Assembly (NCBI GenBank): GCA_024244665.1
Contig: JAAEOI010000421.1
Location: forward strand, 1 to 9,439
Length of the DNA: 9,439 bases
Origin: Bacteroidota bacterium
GTDB taxonomy: Bacteria; Bacteroidota; Bacteroidia; Bacteroidales; GCA-2748055
Direction of reading: 5' to 3'
In this document: piece after piece, positions 1-7,947 of the stretch
Layout: each line of letters opens with the position of its first letter
Numbering within the stretch: position 1 is the first letter of the stretch
The notes under the pieces: generated by a model
What the model was told of the DNA's origin: nothing
The model's database searches: none
Seen by the model: the letters and a program-made list of their open reading frames with translations, nothing else
Made by a program: the position numbers and the translations under genes

Positions 1-1014
1 CGCCTGAAGACAGACCAGAGAGATATCAGGTACTGGCACCCCTGTTTGTTGCGCAATAAGGAGTATGTGCCTGTGACCCTGAATGATTTCGGCCCCGATA
101 TCTGCGGAGATTTCATCCTGGATTTTGTTGAGCGGAAAGCCAAAGCAAATGAGCCTTTTGTGGCGTACTGGCCCATTTCACTCACCCATGGTCCTACGGT
201 ATGGACACCGGACAATGGAGGCCCGGGTGATAATTTTGGATATGTGGTGAAGCCCGATACAAAAGGGATGAGCATGGAGGCTGCTGAAGCTGCGAAAAAA
301 GCGTCAGCAGAGGAGTTTGGCCGGGCATTCAAGGGGATGACAGAGTACATGGATAAACTGGTAGGGGAAGTTGTGGAAAAAGTGAAGGAGCTGGGTATTT
401 ACGATAACACTTATATTATTTTCTGTTCTGACAATGGGACAGCTGTAACTGCAAAAGACCGGGGAGTGGAACGGGGTGTTCATGTGCCGCTGGTTATTTG
501 TGGCGCAGATGTGATTAAAGTTGGAGCCACCGAAGAGTTGACTGATATCTCCGATATGGCACCCACTCTGTTGGATATTGCCGGGATAGAACTTCCGGCT
601 GACATCCAATATACCGGAAGCAGCCTGTTACCCTTTATTACAGGAGAACAATCTACACACCGGGAGTGGATCTATGCCTACACAGGACCAGTTCAGGTAC
701 TACGAACCAAACATTTCCTGCTGGAGGCACGGTCGCCCTATTATGGAAAGCCTGAAGGTCGCTTCTACTACACTGGAGATGAGAGGTTTGGTCATGGATA
801 CGAGCGTGCCGAGAACAATCCGGCATACAGCGCTGAATTGGAGAAGTTTCATGCGATTATCGGGTCCTTCCCAGATCATCTGAGTCCGGATCATCCCCAT
901 TGGAAATCCACCGATGGTATCCGCTGGTCGGAGAAGAGTGAAAAAGAGCATTTATCTGAAAAACAACTCTACAATCACAAGGATTATAATCGATATGATG
1001 AGACATGGAAATGA
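1..1014 (+). CDS. Sulfatase (S1 / alkaline-phosphatase superfamily), C-terminal part, 5' end outside window
   Basis: Hydrolyses sulfate esters, probably on a polysaccharide, in the periplasm or at the cell surface (family knowledge). The reading frame is open from base 1, so 15 further codons (containing RYWHPC) precede the TTG at 46, which is an unlikely start. The N-terminal third with the formylglycine motif (C/S-X-P-X-R) and any signal peptide lie off the left edge; about 337 residues remain of a usual 450-550. Visible family marks are PFVAYWPISLTHGP with its active-site-type His (187-189), the metal-binding Asp-Asn pair in FCSDNG (430-435), the ERGVHVPLVICG stretch, and DISDMAPTLLDIAGIELP followed by GSSLLPFITGE. 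The C-terminal subdomain is rich in Tyr, His and charged residues. The stop overlaps the start of the GH97 gene, so the two are probably co-transcribed and translationally coupled. The sulfatase call is firm; the S1 subfamily and the sulfated sugar are unknown. Confidence 0.93.
   Translation, partial: RLKTDQRDIRYWHPCLLRNKEYVPVTLNDFGPDICGDFILDFVERKAKANEPFVAYWPISLTHGPTVWTPDNGGPGDNFGYVVKPDTKGMSMEAAEAAKKASAEEFGRAFKGMTEYMDKLVGEVVEKVKELGIYDNTYIIFCSDNGTAVTAKDRGVERGVHVPLVICGADVIKVGATEELTDISDMAPTLLDIAGIELPADIQYTGSSLLPFITGEQSTHREWIYAYTGPVQVLRTKHFLLEARSPYYGKPEGRFYYTGDERFGHGYERAENNPAYSAELEKFHAIIGSFPDHLSPDHPHWKSTDGIRWSEKSEKEHLSEKQLYNHKDYNRYDETWK
1005..1014 (+). other. Sulfatase stop / GH97 start overlap with two candidate ATGs
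   Basis: ATG codons in the same frame occur at 1005-1007 and 1011-1013. The second forms a classical ATGA overlap with the sulfatase TGA stop at 1012-1014, which suggests translational coupling. Neither is preceded by a strong Shine-Dalgarno sequence. The two proteins differ only by Met-Glu at the N-terminus, and both keep the signal peptide, so the choice does not affect function. Confidence 0.7.
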
Positions 1015-2990
1015 AGTCTGGAAATCATGAGGTTTTTCTATGCTGCATCCTATTCATGTCGCTTCTTTTATCCACCAATAAAGCCACTGGTAATACATAT
1101 CCTGTTAGCAGTCCTGATACAACGATCAAGGCTATAATCAGCATAAATGCGGATCGGCATTTGACCATTGAAATTAGTAGAAACGGAAGGAAGATTCTTT
1201 ATCCATCACCCATCGGAATTGTTATTGATAAAAGTGATTTTGGATACGATGCAGATATAATATCTAAAACGGAGTACACCATCAATGAAAGCTATCCCTG
1301 GAATGGAAACCATTCTACTGCATTAAACCATTGTAATGGATCAGACTTTAAGATTTCAACGAATAATATTATTTGGCATTTAAATGTAAGAGCCTTTAAC
1401 GATGGAGTTGCGTTTCAATATTCATATCAAAATAAAGGGGAAATAGTCTTTAGTGGAGAATCAACCGAATTGAACTTTACCTCTGCCCTCAATTCAAAGT
1501 ACATGATTCATAAATTTAGTGAAGAGAGTAAAATCTTTACTGGGTCGATATCTGACATTAATAAAAGGACAATGCCACCCTTACTGTTTTATCCTGAAGA
1601 CAGGAGTGAATATATCATGGTACTTGAAGGTGGAGGGTTTAATTTTCACGGCTATTCGATGATGCCGTCTGAGCAAAACAGTCACAAATCAGAAACTTGC
1701 AATTTCAAAGTGGAATATGCTGAAGCTTTATCAGGATGGAAAATTGAAGATGAAGTCAAAACAGCCTGGAAGATTATCTGTACGGTAAACAACCTGAACG
1801 AATTAGTAAATACAGACATTGTAGCCAATGTATGCCCTGCACCTGATCCCGGCTTGTTTCCAAAAGGAGCTCGTGAAGATTGGATAAAACCTGGTAAATC
1901 AACCTGGAACTGGTGGGCAAGGGTTAGCGTTGATTTTAATGAGCAATTGAAGCTGGTTGACCTTGCAGCTGAGATGGGCGCAGACTATCATTTGGTCGAC
2001 ATTGGATGGGATTATTCATGGGGAGATGAGAAGTGCAGTTCCTATGAATATTTACAGCAATTGTGTGACTATGCTGAAAGAAAAGGGATCGGTATTTTTG
2101 TCTGGAAAACCTCAGATGTAAGTTTCAATCTGGAACAAAATATGAATAATCCCAATAATAAGTTTTTGAAAATGAGGGGCTATGATGTTCCTCTGGATAC
2201 CATATTGATGAGGCGTGAAGTGGAACGAATTGCAAAAGCCGGGGCAAAAGGAATCAAGCTGGATTATATCCAAAGTGAAAATTCAAAATGGAAAACGTAC
2301 ATGGAGAATTTCCTGAGAATTTGCGCTAAAAACAAACTGATGGTAGATTTTCATGGTTGTGCCATCCCCGCCGGGGAGAGTCGTACCTACCCAAATGAAC
2401 TTACCAGAGAGGCTATCTGGGGCGGTGAGAAGCTGCGTGGTGGTGGCGGTGCGAAGAAGATGCCCACCTCTCATTATATCGATCAGATTTTCACCCGTTT
2501 GATTGCCGGACACGCCGACTTTACACCAGGAATTTTACATCCAGGAAATGGAGCTGGCTATACACACGCTATGCAATTGGCTTCGGCCATGTTATTCACC
2601 TCTCCACTGCTTTGCTGGGCAGATCATCCGGAATTATTCATGGAATGCAAGGGACTGGAGATCATTAAAACTTGTCCAACTGTCTGGGATGAGACGATAG
2701 TTCTTGATGGCACCCGCCTGAGTAGCCTGGCTGTATTTGCCCGGCGAGATGGCACAGATTGGTATATTTCAGGAATAAATGGTTTGGCCGGTGACAAACA
2801 AACATATCAACTGGATCTCGGTTTTTTAAGCTCAAACAGCTATGATGGGTTGCTGTGTATTGATGATTTAGAGCGTGGAATTCCGGAGATTACAAGAGAA
2901 GAAAAAGTAGTTTCAAAAGGTGATAAATTGATCTTAAACATGCTTCCCAACGGTGGTTTTGTAATACGATTAGTTGAAAATCAAAAGTGA
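1005..2990 (+). CDS. Glycoside hydrolase family 97 enzyme, probably retaining (alpha-galactosidase type)
   Basis: Exported exo-glycosidase removing an alpha-linked sugar. At 661 residues it is full length for GH97. A short charged N-terminus and hydrophobic core (about residues 11-23) form a signal peptide with no lipobox, so it is probably periplasmic. Residues about 30-285 are the N-terminal beta-sandwich, 286-560 the catalytic barrel (starting STWNWWARVS, then HLVDIGWDYSWG), and 562-661 a C-terminal beta domain. D420 in GIKLDY sits where retaining GH97 enzymes carry the nucleophile, while inverting SusB-type alpha-glucosidases lack Asp there. E469 and E475 in TREAIWGGE match the paired glutamates of the family, the second being the acid or acid/base. 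The 55-residue spacing from D420 to E475 equals that recalled for the retaining alpha-galactosidase BtGH97b (D415, E470). DFTPG near residue 505 is also typical. The exact sugar is inferred. The first 700 or so bases are clearly more AT-rich than the neighbours. The start could be 1005 or 1011. Confidence 0.95.
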   Translation: MEMKSGNHEVFLCCILFMSLLLSTNKATGNTYPVSSPDTTIKAIISINADRHLTIEISRNGRKILYPSPIGIVIDKSDFGYDADIISKTEYTINESYPWNGNHSTALNHCNGSDFKISTNNIIWHLNVRAFNDGVAFQYSYQNKGEIVFSGESTELNFTSALNSKYMIHKFSEESKIFTGSISDINKRTMPPLLFYPEDRSEYIMVLEGGGFNFHGYSMMPSEQNSHKSETCNFKVEYAEALSGWKIEDEVKTAWKIICTVNNLNELVNTDIVANVCPAPDPGLFPKGAREDWIKPGKSTWNWWARVSVDFNEQLKLVDLAAEMGADYHLVDIGWDYSWGDEKCSSYEYLQQLCDYAERKGIGIFVWKTSDVSFNLEQNMNNPNNKFLKMRGYDVPLDTILMRREVERIAKAGAKGIKLDYIQSENSKWKTYMENFLRICAKNKLMVDFHGCAIPAGESRTYPNELTREAIWGGEKLRGGGGAKKMPTSHYIDQIFTRLIAGHADFTPGILHPGNGAGYTHAMQLASAMLFTSPLLCWADHPELFMECKGLEIIKTCPTVWDETIVLDGTRLSSLAVFARRDGTDWYISGINGLAGDKQTYQLDLGFLSSNSYDGLLCIDDLERGIPEITREEKVVSKGDKLILNMLPNGGFVIRLVENQK

Positions 2991-3011
2991 TCAATTGAAA
3001 TAGGAAGTGAA

Positions 3012-5552
3012 ATGAAAAAATTTCTATCGTTATTAGTCTCTCTCTTATTTACCGGTCTTGCTGTTTACGGCCAGCATCCAGACAACATTGTTCTTAAAAA
3101 TGATCATGTTGAAGTAGAATTCCGAAAGTCGAATAATGCCTATACGCTGTCCGGAATATCCAGGCCGGATGGCACTGATCATTTATCCTTCAAAAGTAGT
3201 GAATTTGAGATTCTGCTTCTTAATGATGAAAGAGTGACAGTCGATGATTATGAGCTTTGTCATTTCGACAAAAGTATTGATGGTGACCTTCAAATATTAA
3301 AGCTTGATTACACCACAAAAAAGGAGACACAAGCTCCAAAGGAGCTGAGTATTGTATATACGCTTGGTAATGATTCCTATTTTCGGAAGCAAATTATTAT
3401 TGAATCAGATTCTTCAGCATTTATTGATCGCCTGCAGGTGCTTCGCTTTACCACTGAACAGGAAGTAAGCGGAGGAGGATATGGTCAGCCACTGTTCATC
3501 AACAACTGGTTCATCGGAATGGATTATCCTGGTTTTTACAGCAGGCACAGCTGCAATTTCAAAGAACCTGAATATAACATGCGTGTACCCTATACCATCG
3601 ATCTGGAGGGAAGAGATCGGGAATTCGCAGAAGAACCTGGCCTGGTGACACTGTTCCACTTCCCCGGTTATGCCAGGGAATCAAAGGATAGTTCATTCAG
3701 GATCATCAGTAAGAAAGTTGTTATTGGGATTAGTCCTGACTCCTCAAAAAATGCTGAGCTGGCATTGCTTAATTATATCGACCAAACACGGTTGACACCC
3801 AGAAGTTTTTTGCATTTCAACAACTGGTACAGCATTGATGCCAAAAATATCACCATCGAAGATTTTGTAGAGAAAACATACCTTCCCATAAAGAATCAAC
3901 TGGATAAATATGGGGTAAAGCTTGACGCAATGGTGCCTGACCATGGGTGGCAGGATGGCAAATTCGAACAGATGCCCTACAGGGTGTATTCACCTAAAAT
4001 TGATATGAATCATGAAGCGTTACCAGAAATCAGCGCTGCCTTAAGAGAGAATGGAACGAATCTGGGTATCTGGCTGGCGATTGACGGAAGAAACATGAAT
4101 ATAGACATGGGCGTTGAAAAGGCCGGCTACCGATCTGCTCTCTCCGATACATTTGACAGGGAGAAATACCGATGGACTTCCAGCAAAGCTTTCTTTGACA
4201 TCCTGGACGAGAAATACCAGTCAGATCTTAAAGAATCAATCAAATACCTGGTTGATGAAGCTCATGTGAACTACTTCAAACACGATTTCAACCACCTGTT
4301 CACGTCAAACTACATTACCGAGCGCCATGCCCGTGAAAGATGCCTTGATGTGACCCTTGATTTGATGAAATATGAACGTGAACTGAACCCGGATCTGTTT
4401 CTGAACTTTACCAATGGATCCTGGTTCTCTCCTTTTTGGTTTCAGCATGTGCACTCCCTGTGGATGATGTCCGGAGACTCGGGGGGAAACGGTGATTACC
4501 CTCAGCTTTCGTTTCGTGAAGGCGCCACTACCTACCGTGACAAATACTTCTACGATAATTTCAGGATGGAACGCCCTGACCGTCCGGTTATTCCCATAGC
4601 CAACTTTATGACCCATGGCATCCTGTTTTCGAAAAGAAAGCCCTTTACCGATTTTAAGGATATCATTGACGATTGGTCAAATTATGTGGTGATGTATTAC
4701 GCGAGAGGTACGACTGTAAAAGAGTTGTATATCACACATGACCTGCTAAGCGATGAAGAGTGGGAAGTGTTGGGAAAAGCATCAAAATGGGCAGTAGAAA
4801 ATCAGCAAAACCTGTTGCGCACCGTATATATTGGAGGCGATCCCTCTTTGGGAGATGCATACGGGTACATCAGCTGGAATGACAAAAAGGCGATTCTGAC
4901 GGTCAGAAATCCACAACGCATTGAACAGCGCATTTCGGTTCCTTTTAATGAAAAGGTATATTATACTGGGGACAAGGGCCTGAAATATAATGCAAAATGT
5001 GTCTATCCCTTCGTGGAGCCCATGCCCTGGCAACTCACATCCGGGGAGGACTTTACAGTGGATATCCCGGGTGATTGTGTGATGGTTTTTGAAATTGGAG
5101 AAGGGGAATCAATGACTGGAAAAGCGGCGACTCCCGCTCCCATTCCTGAAGCGAAAGCAGAATCAAACGGGAATAAATTTAGTATAAGCTTCATCATACC
5201 GGATAAAGAATACCGCCGCTTTGAGCTATTGGTTGAAACCTGGCCCGCATTAAATTCCGGCCTCTTGATTAATGACCAGATCGTGGAGGCAGGCAGAGAA
5301 AACAGGGGAAAGAGATGGAGCCTCTCTTCCTGGGATTTGAGAAAATACAGAGGCCAGGAGGTGACGATAGGAGGAGATATTCAAATCCAGGTACAACCTG
5401 GTCTACCCGAAAATTATTCTTTCAAAATATATCTGTTGGAGGACCAGAAAGTGGATGAAGCTGAAGTGGGTGATATTGAAAACCTTCCATTAAACATTAT
5501 GCAGGGATACAGAAGGTCAACTAAACTGATTCTGGATTCCAGGTTTTTCTAA
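3012..5552 (+). CDS. GH36-like (clan GH-D) glycosidase, alpha-galactosidase type, with C-terminal extension
   Basis: Probably an exported retaining glycosidase acting on alpha-galactosides or a related sugar. Residues 1-20 are a clear signal peptide, with likely cleavage before Gln21 (VYG|QHP). Residues about 25-260 form an N-terminal beta-sandwich, as in GH36. The barrel starts near 268 (FLHFNNWYSI) and contains the GH36-like VPDHGW motif (307-312). YFKHDFN (421-427) corresponds to the GH36 K-x-D-x-N signature and makes D425 the likely nucleophile. WMMSGDSGG (484-492) corresponds to the GH36 W-x-S-D segment and makes D489 the likely acid/base. Their 64-residue spacing is close to that of known GH36 enzymes. 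Several signature positions are changed (KHDF for the usual KWDM), so this is a divergent member or a sister family. After a Pro/Ala-rich linker (about 703-720) comes an unassigned beta-rich region, then a tail with no recognised feature. AGGAAG at 3002-3007 lies 4 bases before the start. It follows GH97 by 21 bases, probably in the same operon. Confidence 0.8.
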   Translation: MKKFLSLLVSLLFTGLAVYGQHPDNIVLKNDHVEVEFRKSNNAYTLSGISRPDGTDHLSFKSSEFEILLLNDERVTVDDYELCHFDKSIDGDLQILKLDYTTKKETQAPKELSIVYTLGNDSYFRKQIIIESDSSAFIDRLQVLRFTTEQEVSGGGYGQPLFINNWFIGMDYPGFYSRHSCNFKEPEYNMRVPYTIDLEGRDREFAEEPGLVTLFHFPGYARESKDSSFRIISKKVVIGISPDSSKNAELALLNYIDQTRLTPRSFLHFNNWYSIDAKNITIEDFVEKTYLPIKNQLDKYGVKLDAMVPDHGWQDGKFEQMPYRVYSPKIDMNHEALPEISAALRENGTNLGIWLAIDGRNMNIDMGVEKAGYRSALSDTFDREKYRWTSSKAFFDILDEKYQSDLKESIKYLVDEAHVNYFKHDFNHLFTSNYITERHARERCLDVTLDLMKYERELNPDLFLNFTNGSWFSPFWFQHVHSLWMMSGDSGGNGDYPQLSFREGATTYRDKYFYDNFRMERPDRPVIPIANFMTHGILFSKRKPFTDFKDIIDDWSNYVVMYYARGTTVKELYITHDLLSDEEWEVLGKASKWAVENQQNLLRTVYIGGDPSLGDAYGYISWNDKKAILTVRNPQRIEQRISVPFNEKVYYTGDKGLKYNAKCVYPFVEPMPWQLTSGEDFTVDIPGDCVMVFEIGEGESMTGKAATPAPIPEAKAESNGNKFSISFIIPDKEYRRFELLVETWPALNSGLLINDQIVEAGRENRGKRWSLSSWDLRKYRGQEVTIGGDIQIQVQPGLPENYSFKIYLLEDQKVDEAEVGDIENLPLNIMQGYRRSTKLILDSRFF

Positions 5553-5748
5553 GAAGTATTCAGTCCCCCGGCTTCCGGGTGCAACACTAAGAGCTTATCG
5601 AGCGTAATCAGCACGTTGGGTTAATATTTTGTATGGCCTAAATATACAATATGTAACGTTATTACGGGTAAAAACGTTACAAACTGTGAAATACACAGGT
5701 CAGGATTGAGTCTCTGAAGTGTGAAATTTCAACATTGGAATTAGAAAA
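5553..5748. other. Non-coding gap between convergent genes, rich in short inverted repeats
   Basis: This AT-rich stretch separates the 3' ends of the two convergent blocks, so transcription termination is the expected function and no promoter is expected. It holds a 5-bp GC-rich stem with a 3-base loop (5567-5571 with 5575-5579), a 9-bp inverted repeat (5652-5681), a 5-bp stem with a 5-base loop (CTGTG at 5684-5688 with CACAG at 5694-5698) and the 10-bp palindrome TGAAATTTCA (5722-5731). None is followed by a strong run of T on either strand, so no classical intrinsic terminator can be called with confidence. I see no open reading frame or RNA gene here. Confidence 0.6.
5652..5681. repeat. 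Perfect 9-bp inverted repeat TGTAACGTT...AACGTTACA
   Basis: TGTAACGTT (5652-5660) and its exact reverse complement AACGTTACA (5673-5681) flank a 12-base spacer. Each arm contains the self-complementary hexamer AACGTT, and the left one extends to the 8-bp palindrome TAACGTTA. As RNA it could form a weak hairpin for either strand; as DNA the paired CG-centred sites, 18 bases apart, resemble a double operator. A second small stem follows two bases later. The location between convergent stops favours a termination or transcript-end role; the operator reading is speculative. Confidence 0.5.
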
Positions 5749-7929
5749 TTAATCCCTGACTGACTCTTCAATGGTGAAGCTCCAGGTCTCTCCCCGGAGG
5801 ACATCAGTGCTGCTTTTCGCATCCACTCTCCAGAAGTAGGTCTCTCCGGGGGTGAGGTTCCCGGGACTATAGATGTTGTACTGGATGGAACCCCTGTATT
5901 CAGGTGAGAGGCTCCCGGCTTCAGCCACCGAAAGGCTGTCGGTTCCAAAATAGAGTTCATGGCCGGTGGCTTTGTAAGCCTCCAGGAACATCAGGTCGGC
6001 ATCAGCTTTTACCTGTATGGCTCTGTCAGGTGGTACAGGGGTGCGGGCGGTTTTACCCTGGTAGCCAGGAATCCAGTATTGGTTTTCCCCGAATTCATAG
6101 GGCCCAATATCCGGTCCGGCTCCCTTAAATGGGATTGATTTTCCCTCAATGGGTGCACCGGCATCCACCAGGTCAGAACCTGCTCTGGGTCTGAAATCCA
6201 GGTTATCCGGGTCCCGCAATTGTGTTCTCACATCTGCTTCTTCAACAACACCGGCCCAGTTGTGATCCACGATCCCCGGAACCGGGTAGTTAGCTCCAGG
6301 TTTGGTCCTGCTGCCTGAGAACTTATTGCAGATGTTGTTCCGCGTGATGGTTTTATAATTCCAACCCTGTATGAGGGTATCTGATGAAATAATCAGATCG
6401 TTCAGATGGCTGTCAAAAACCAGGTTGTTAAAGATAAAGTGGTTTTCTCCTTTATAGAATACCCGGTCGGTTTTCCATGCCACATTGTGGTGCATGGTAC
6501 CGTTCTCCCCCCAGGGCGAGTTGGGTTTGTTGGAGTTATCGAAGCGCAATCCCTGTTTCACAGAGTTATGGACCCAGTTTTTTCTGGTGATGGATTTATC
6601 CTGCTGCTTTACACTTACCTGGACCAGGGCCCCGTCATTCTGCAGGAATCCGGTTTGGGATATGTCATTCAATTCAACCAGGTTTCGCCTGCCAACTTTC
6701 AGGCATTCTGAGGCTCCGGTTGTATGGATGGTGTTCCTCCTGAAAATAAGGTTTGGGGCGTCGATCATGTTGAGGGTCCAGCCTCCTTTAAAGGTGCAGC
6801 TGTAGTCGATGTGGTGCATGTAGCAGTTCTCTACGACACTTCCGGCCCCGTTCATGTCAAGCACCGATCCGTCCATATACTCAAATACGCAGTTTCGGAT
6901 GGTATCCTCTGCGGGCGTAAATTCCCCCTTCACCAGCAACCTGGTCACCTCTGTCTCACCCAGGTCACGCAACATCCGTTTCGAGTAGGAGGGGAATCTG
7001 AAATGGCAATCCTCCAGGGTGATATGGGATGAGTTTAAAAAACTGACTGTGGAGGCATAAAAATTGATTCCCCGGACTTCCAGGTAGGAGGAGCGCTCCA
7101 CATCTATTGCATAGCTCAGGTTTTTTCCCCGGACTTTATGATCTGCAGGCACAGTTCCCTCCTTAAAGTAAACATAGAGCATGGAATCTTTCGGTTCAAA
7201 GAACCACTCATTTTCCGCATCAATCAACTCTTTTTTACCCTCCAGAAAGTATCCGAATTTTTCCACCCTTCCCTCGTATCCAAAGTGTACACGTACTCCT
7301 TGCTGATCATACCGGAAATGGTCAGAACCGGGATTGTGTTCCCTGATGAAGGATGTGTAGGTCTTAAATGAGCCCGAGTTAACCATGATGATACCTCCCT
7401 CCTCCAGTGTAAAATCGAATGATCTGAGTGCTTCATTATGGTGCTCCCCCAATCCGCCTTTTCCCTTCTCCGGCCATGCCATGGAGGTGGTTTTATCCCA
7501 GATGGAGGCATCATTCCAGTTGCCATTGGGCCAGCGGGCCGAACTGATACTCTCTCCATCAACAAATAGCTGCCAGACTGGCTCCTGTAATTTAAGGGAG
7601 TAGATGTTCCTCTCCTGTATTGCCCATTCGCCATTGATGGGTACGGATCCATCCATCCATACATCAGCACCTTTATAAGGCATGATCACAACAGGGGACT
7701 CTTTCCCTCCACTCATGTCTGTGATCTTCACATTTTCGTGGTAACGCCCCTCCAAAACAAAGATGGTGTCTCCGGCATTTGCCTGGTTTACCGCCGTCTG
7801 AATATTTCGGAAGGGTTTGGCAAGGGTGCCCGGATGGCTGTCAGATCCTGAGCCTGACACATAAAGGTTGTGATAACCGGAGCACGACAACCCCAAAAAA
7901 GCAATCAGAACCAGGAGGATGCTTCTCAT
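5749..7929 (-). CDS. Right-handed parallel beta-helix lipoprotein (putative polysaccharide-active enzyme) with C-terminal Fn3-like domain
   Basis: Probably a membrane-anchored enzyme acting on a polysaccharide. The N-terminus MRSILLVLIAFLGLSC is a lipoprotein signal with C16 as the lipidated residue; the lipobox is loose (Gly at -3), and no acidic surface-export stretch follows. Residues 21-70 (LYVSGSGSDSHPGTLAKPF, then AGDTIFVLEGRYHENV) are the standard opening of pectate-lyase-like beta-helices. An insert around 118-260 carries the FVDGESISSARWPNG motif found in many such enzymes. Repeated short coils rich in N, V, I and F run from about 270 to 560 (for example FRRNTIHTTG, FIFNNLVFDS). The helix end has SDLVDAGAP and GPDIGPYEFG, a common closing motif. 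Residues 640-720 (NLTPGETYFWRVDA, ETWSFTI) are a fibronectin-III-like domain. The fold is shared by polysaccharide lyases and several glycoside hydrolase families, including fucose-linked GH141; I cannot assign the family or the catalytic residues. It follows the fucosidase gene by 18 bases, probably in one operon. Confidence 0.85.
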   Translation of the reverse strand: MRSILLVLIAFLGLSCSGYHNLYVSGSGSDSHPGTLAKPFRNIQTAVNQANAGDTIFVLEGRYHENVKITDMSGGKESPVVIMPYKGADVWMDGSVPINGEWAIQERNIYSLKLQEPVWQLFVDGESISSARWPNGNWNDASIWDKTTSMAWPEKGKGGLGEHHNEALRSFDFTLEEGGIIMVNSGSFKTYTSFIREHNPGSDHFRYDQQGVRVHFGYEGRVEKFGYFLEGKKELIDAENEWFFEPKDSMLYVYFKEGTVPADHKVRGKNLSYAIDVERSSYLEVRGINFYASTVSFLNSSHITLEDCHFRFPSYSKRMLRDLGETEVTRLLVKGEFTPAEDTIRNCVFEYMDGSVLDMNGAGSVVENCYMHHIDYSCTFKGGWTLNMIDAPNLIFRRNTIHTTGASECLKVGRRNLVELNDISQTGFLQNDGALVQVSVKQQDKSITRKNWVHNSVKQGLRFDNSNKPNSPWGENGTMHHNVAWKTDRVFYKGENHFIFNNLVFDSHLNDLIISSDTLIQGWNYKTITRNNICNKFSGSRTKPGANYPVPGIVDHNWAGVVEEADVRTQLRDPDNLDFRPRAGSDLVDAGAPIEGKSIPFKGAGPDIGPYEFGENQYWIPGYQGKTARTPVPPDRAIQVKADADLMFLEAYKATGHELYFGTDSLSVAEAGSLSPEYRGSIQYNIYSPGNLTPGETYFWRVDAKSSTDVLRGETWSFTIEESVRD

Positions 7930-7947
7930 CTGCTCAACTTCTGTTTG

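Noticed and set aside
2437..2453. GGTGGTGGCGG run in GH97 as a repeat or G-quadruplex
   Set aside because: It encodes a Gly-rich loop beside the catalytic glutamate and is too short and irregular to support a separate function.
5567..5579. CCCGG-CTT-CCGGG stem-loop as an intrinsic terminator for the plus-strand block
   Set aside because: The stem is only 5 bp with a 3-base loop and no T run follows, so it is mentioned only as part of the gap.
5621..5640. TAATATTTTG as a Bacteroidota -7 promoter element
   Set aside because: The spacing does not match TAnnTTTG, no TTTG -33 partner was found, and no gene starts nearby on the plus strand.
6406..7032. Several overlapping plus-strand open frames of about 100 codons
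   Set aside because: All are antisense to the beta-helix gene, with low-complexity translations and no plausible domain.
7224..7670. 148-codon open frame on the minus strand
   Set aside because: It is an out-of-frame reading inside the beta-helix gene, whose own frame has clear family motifs over the same bases.
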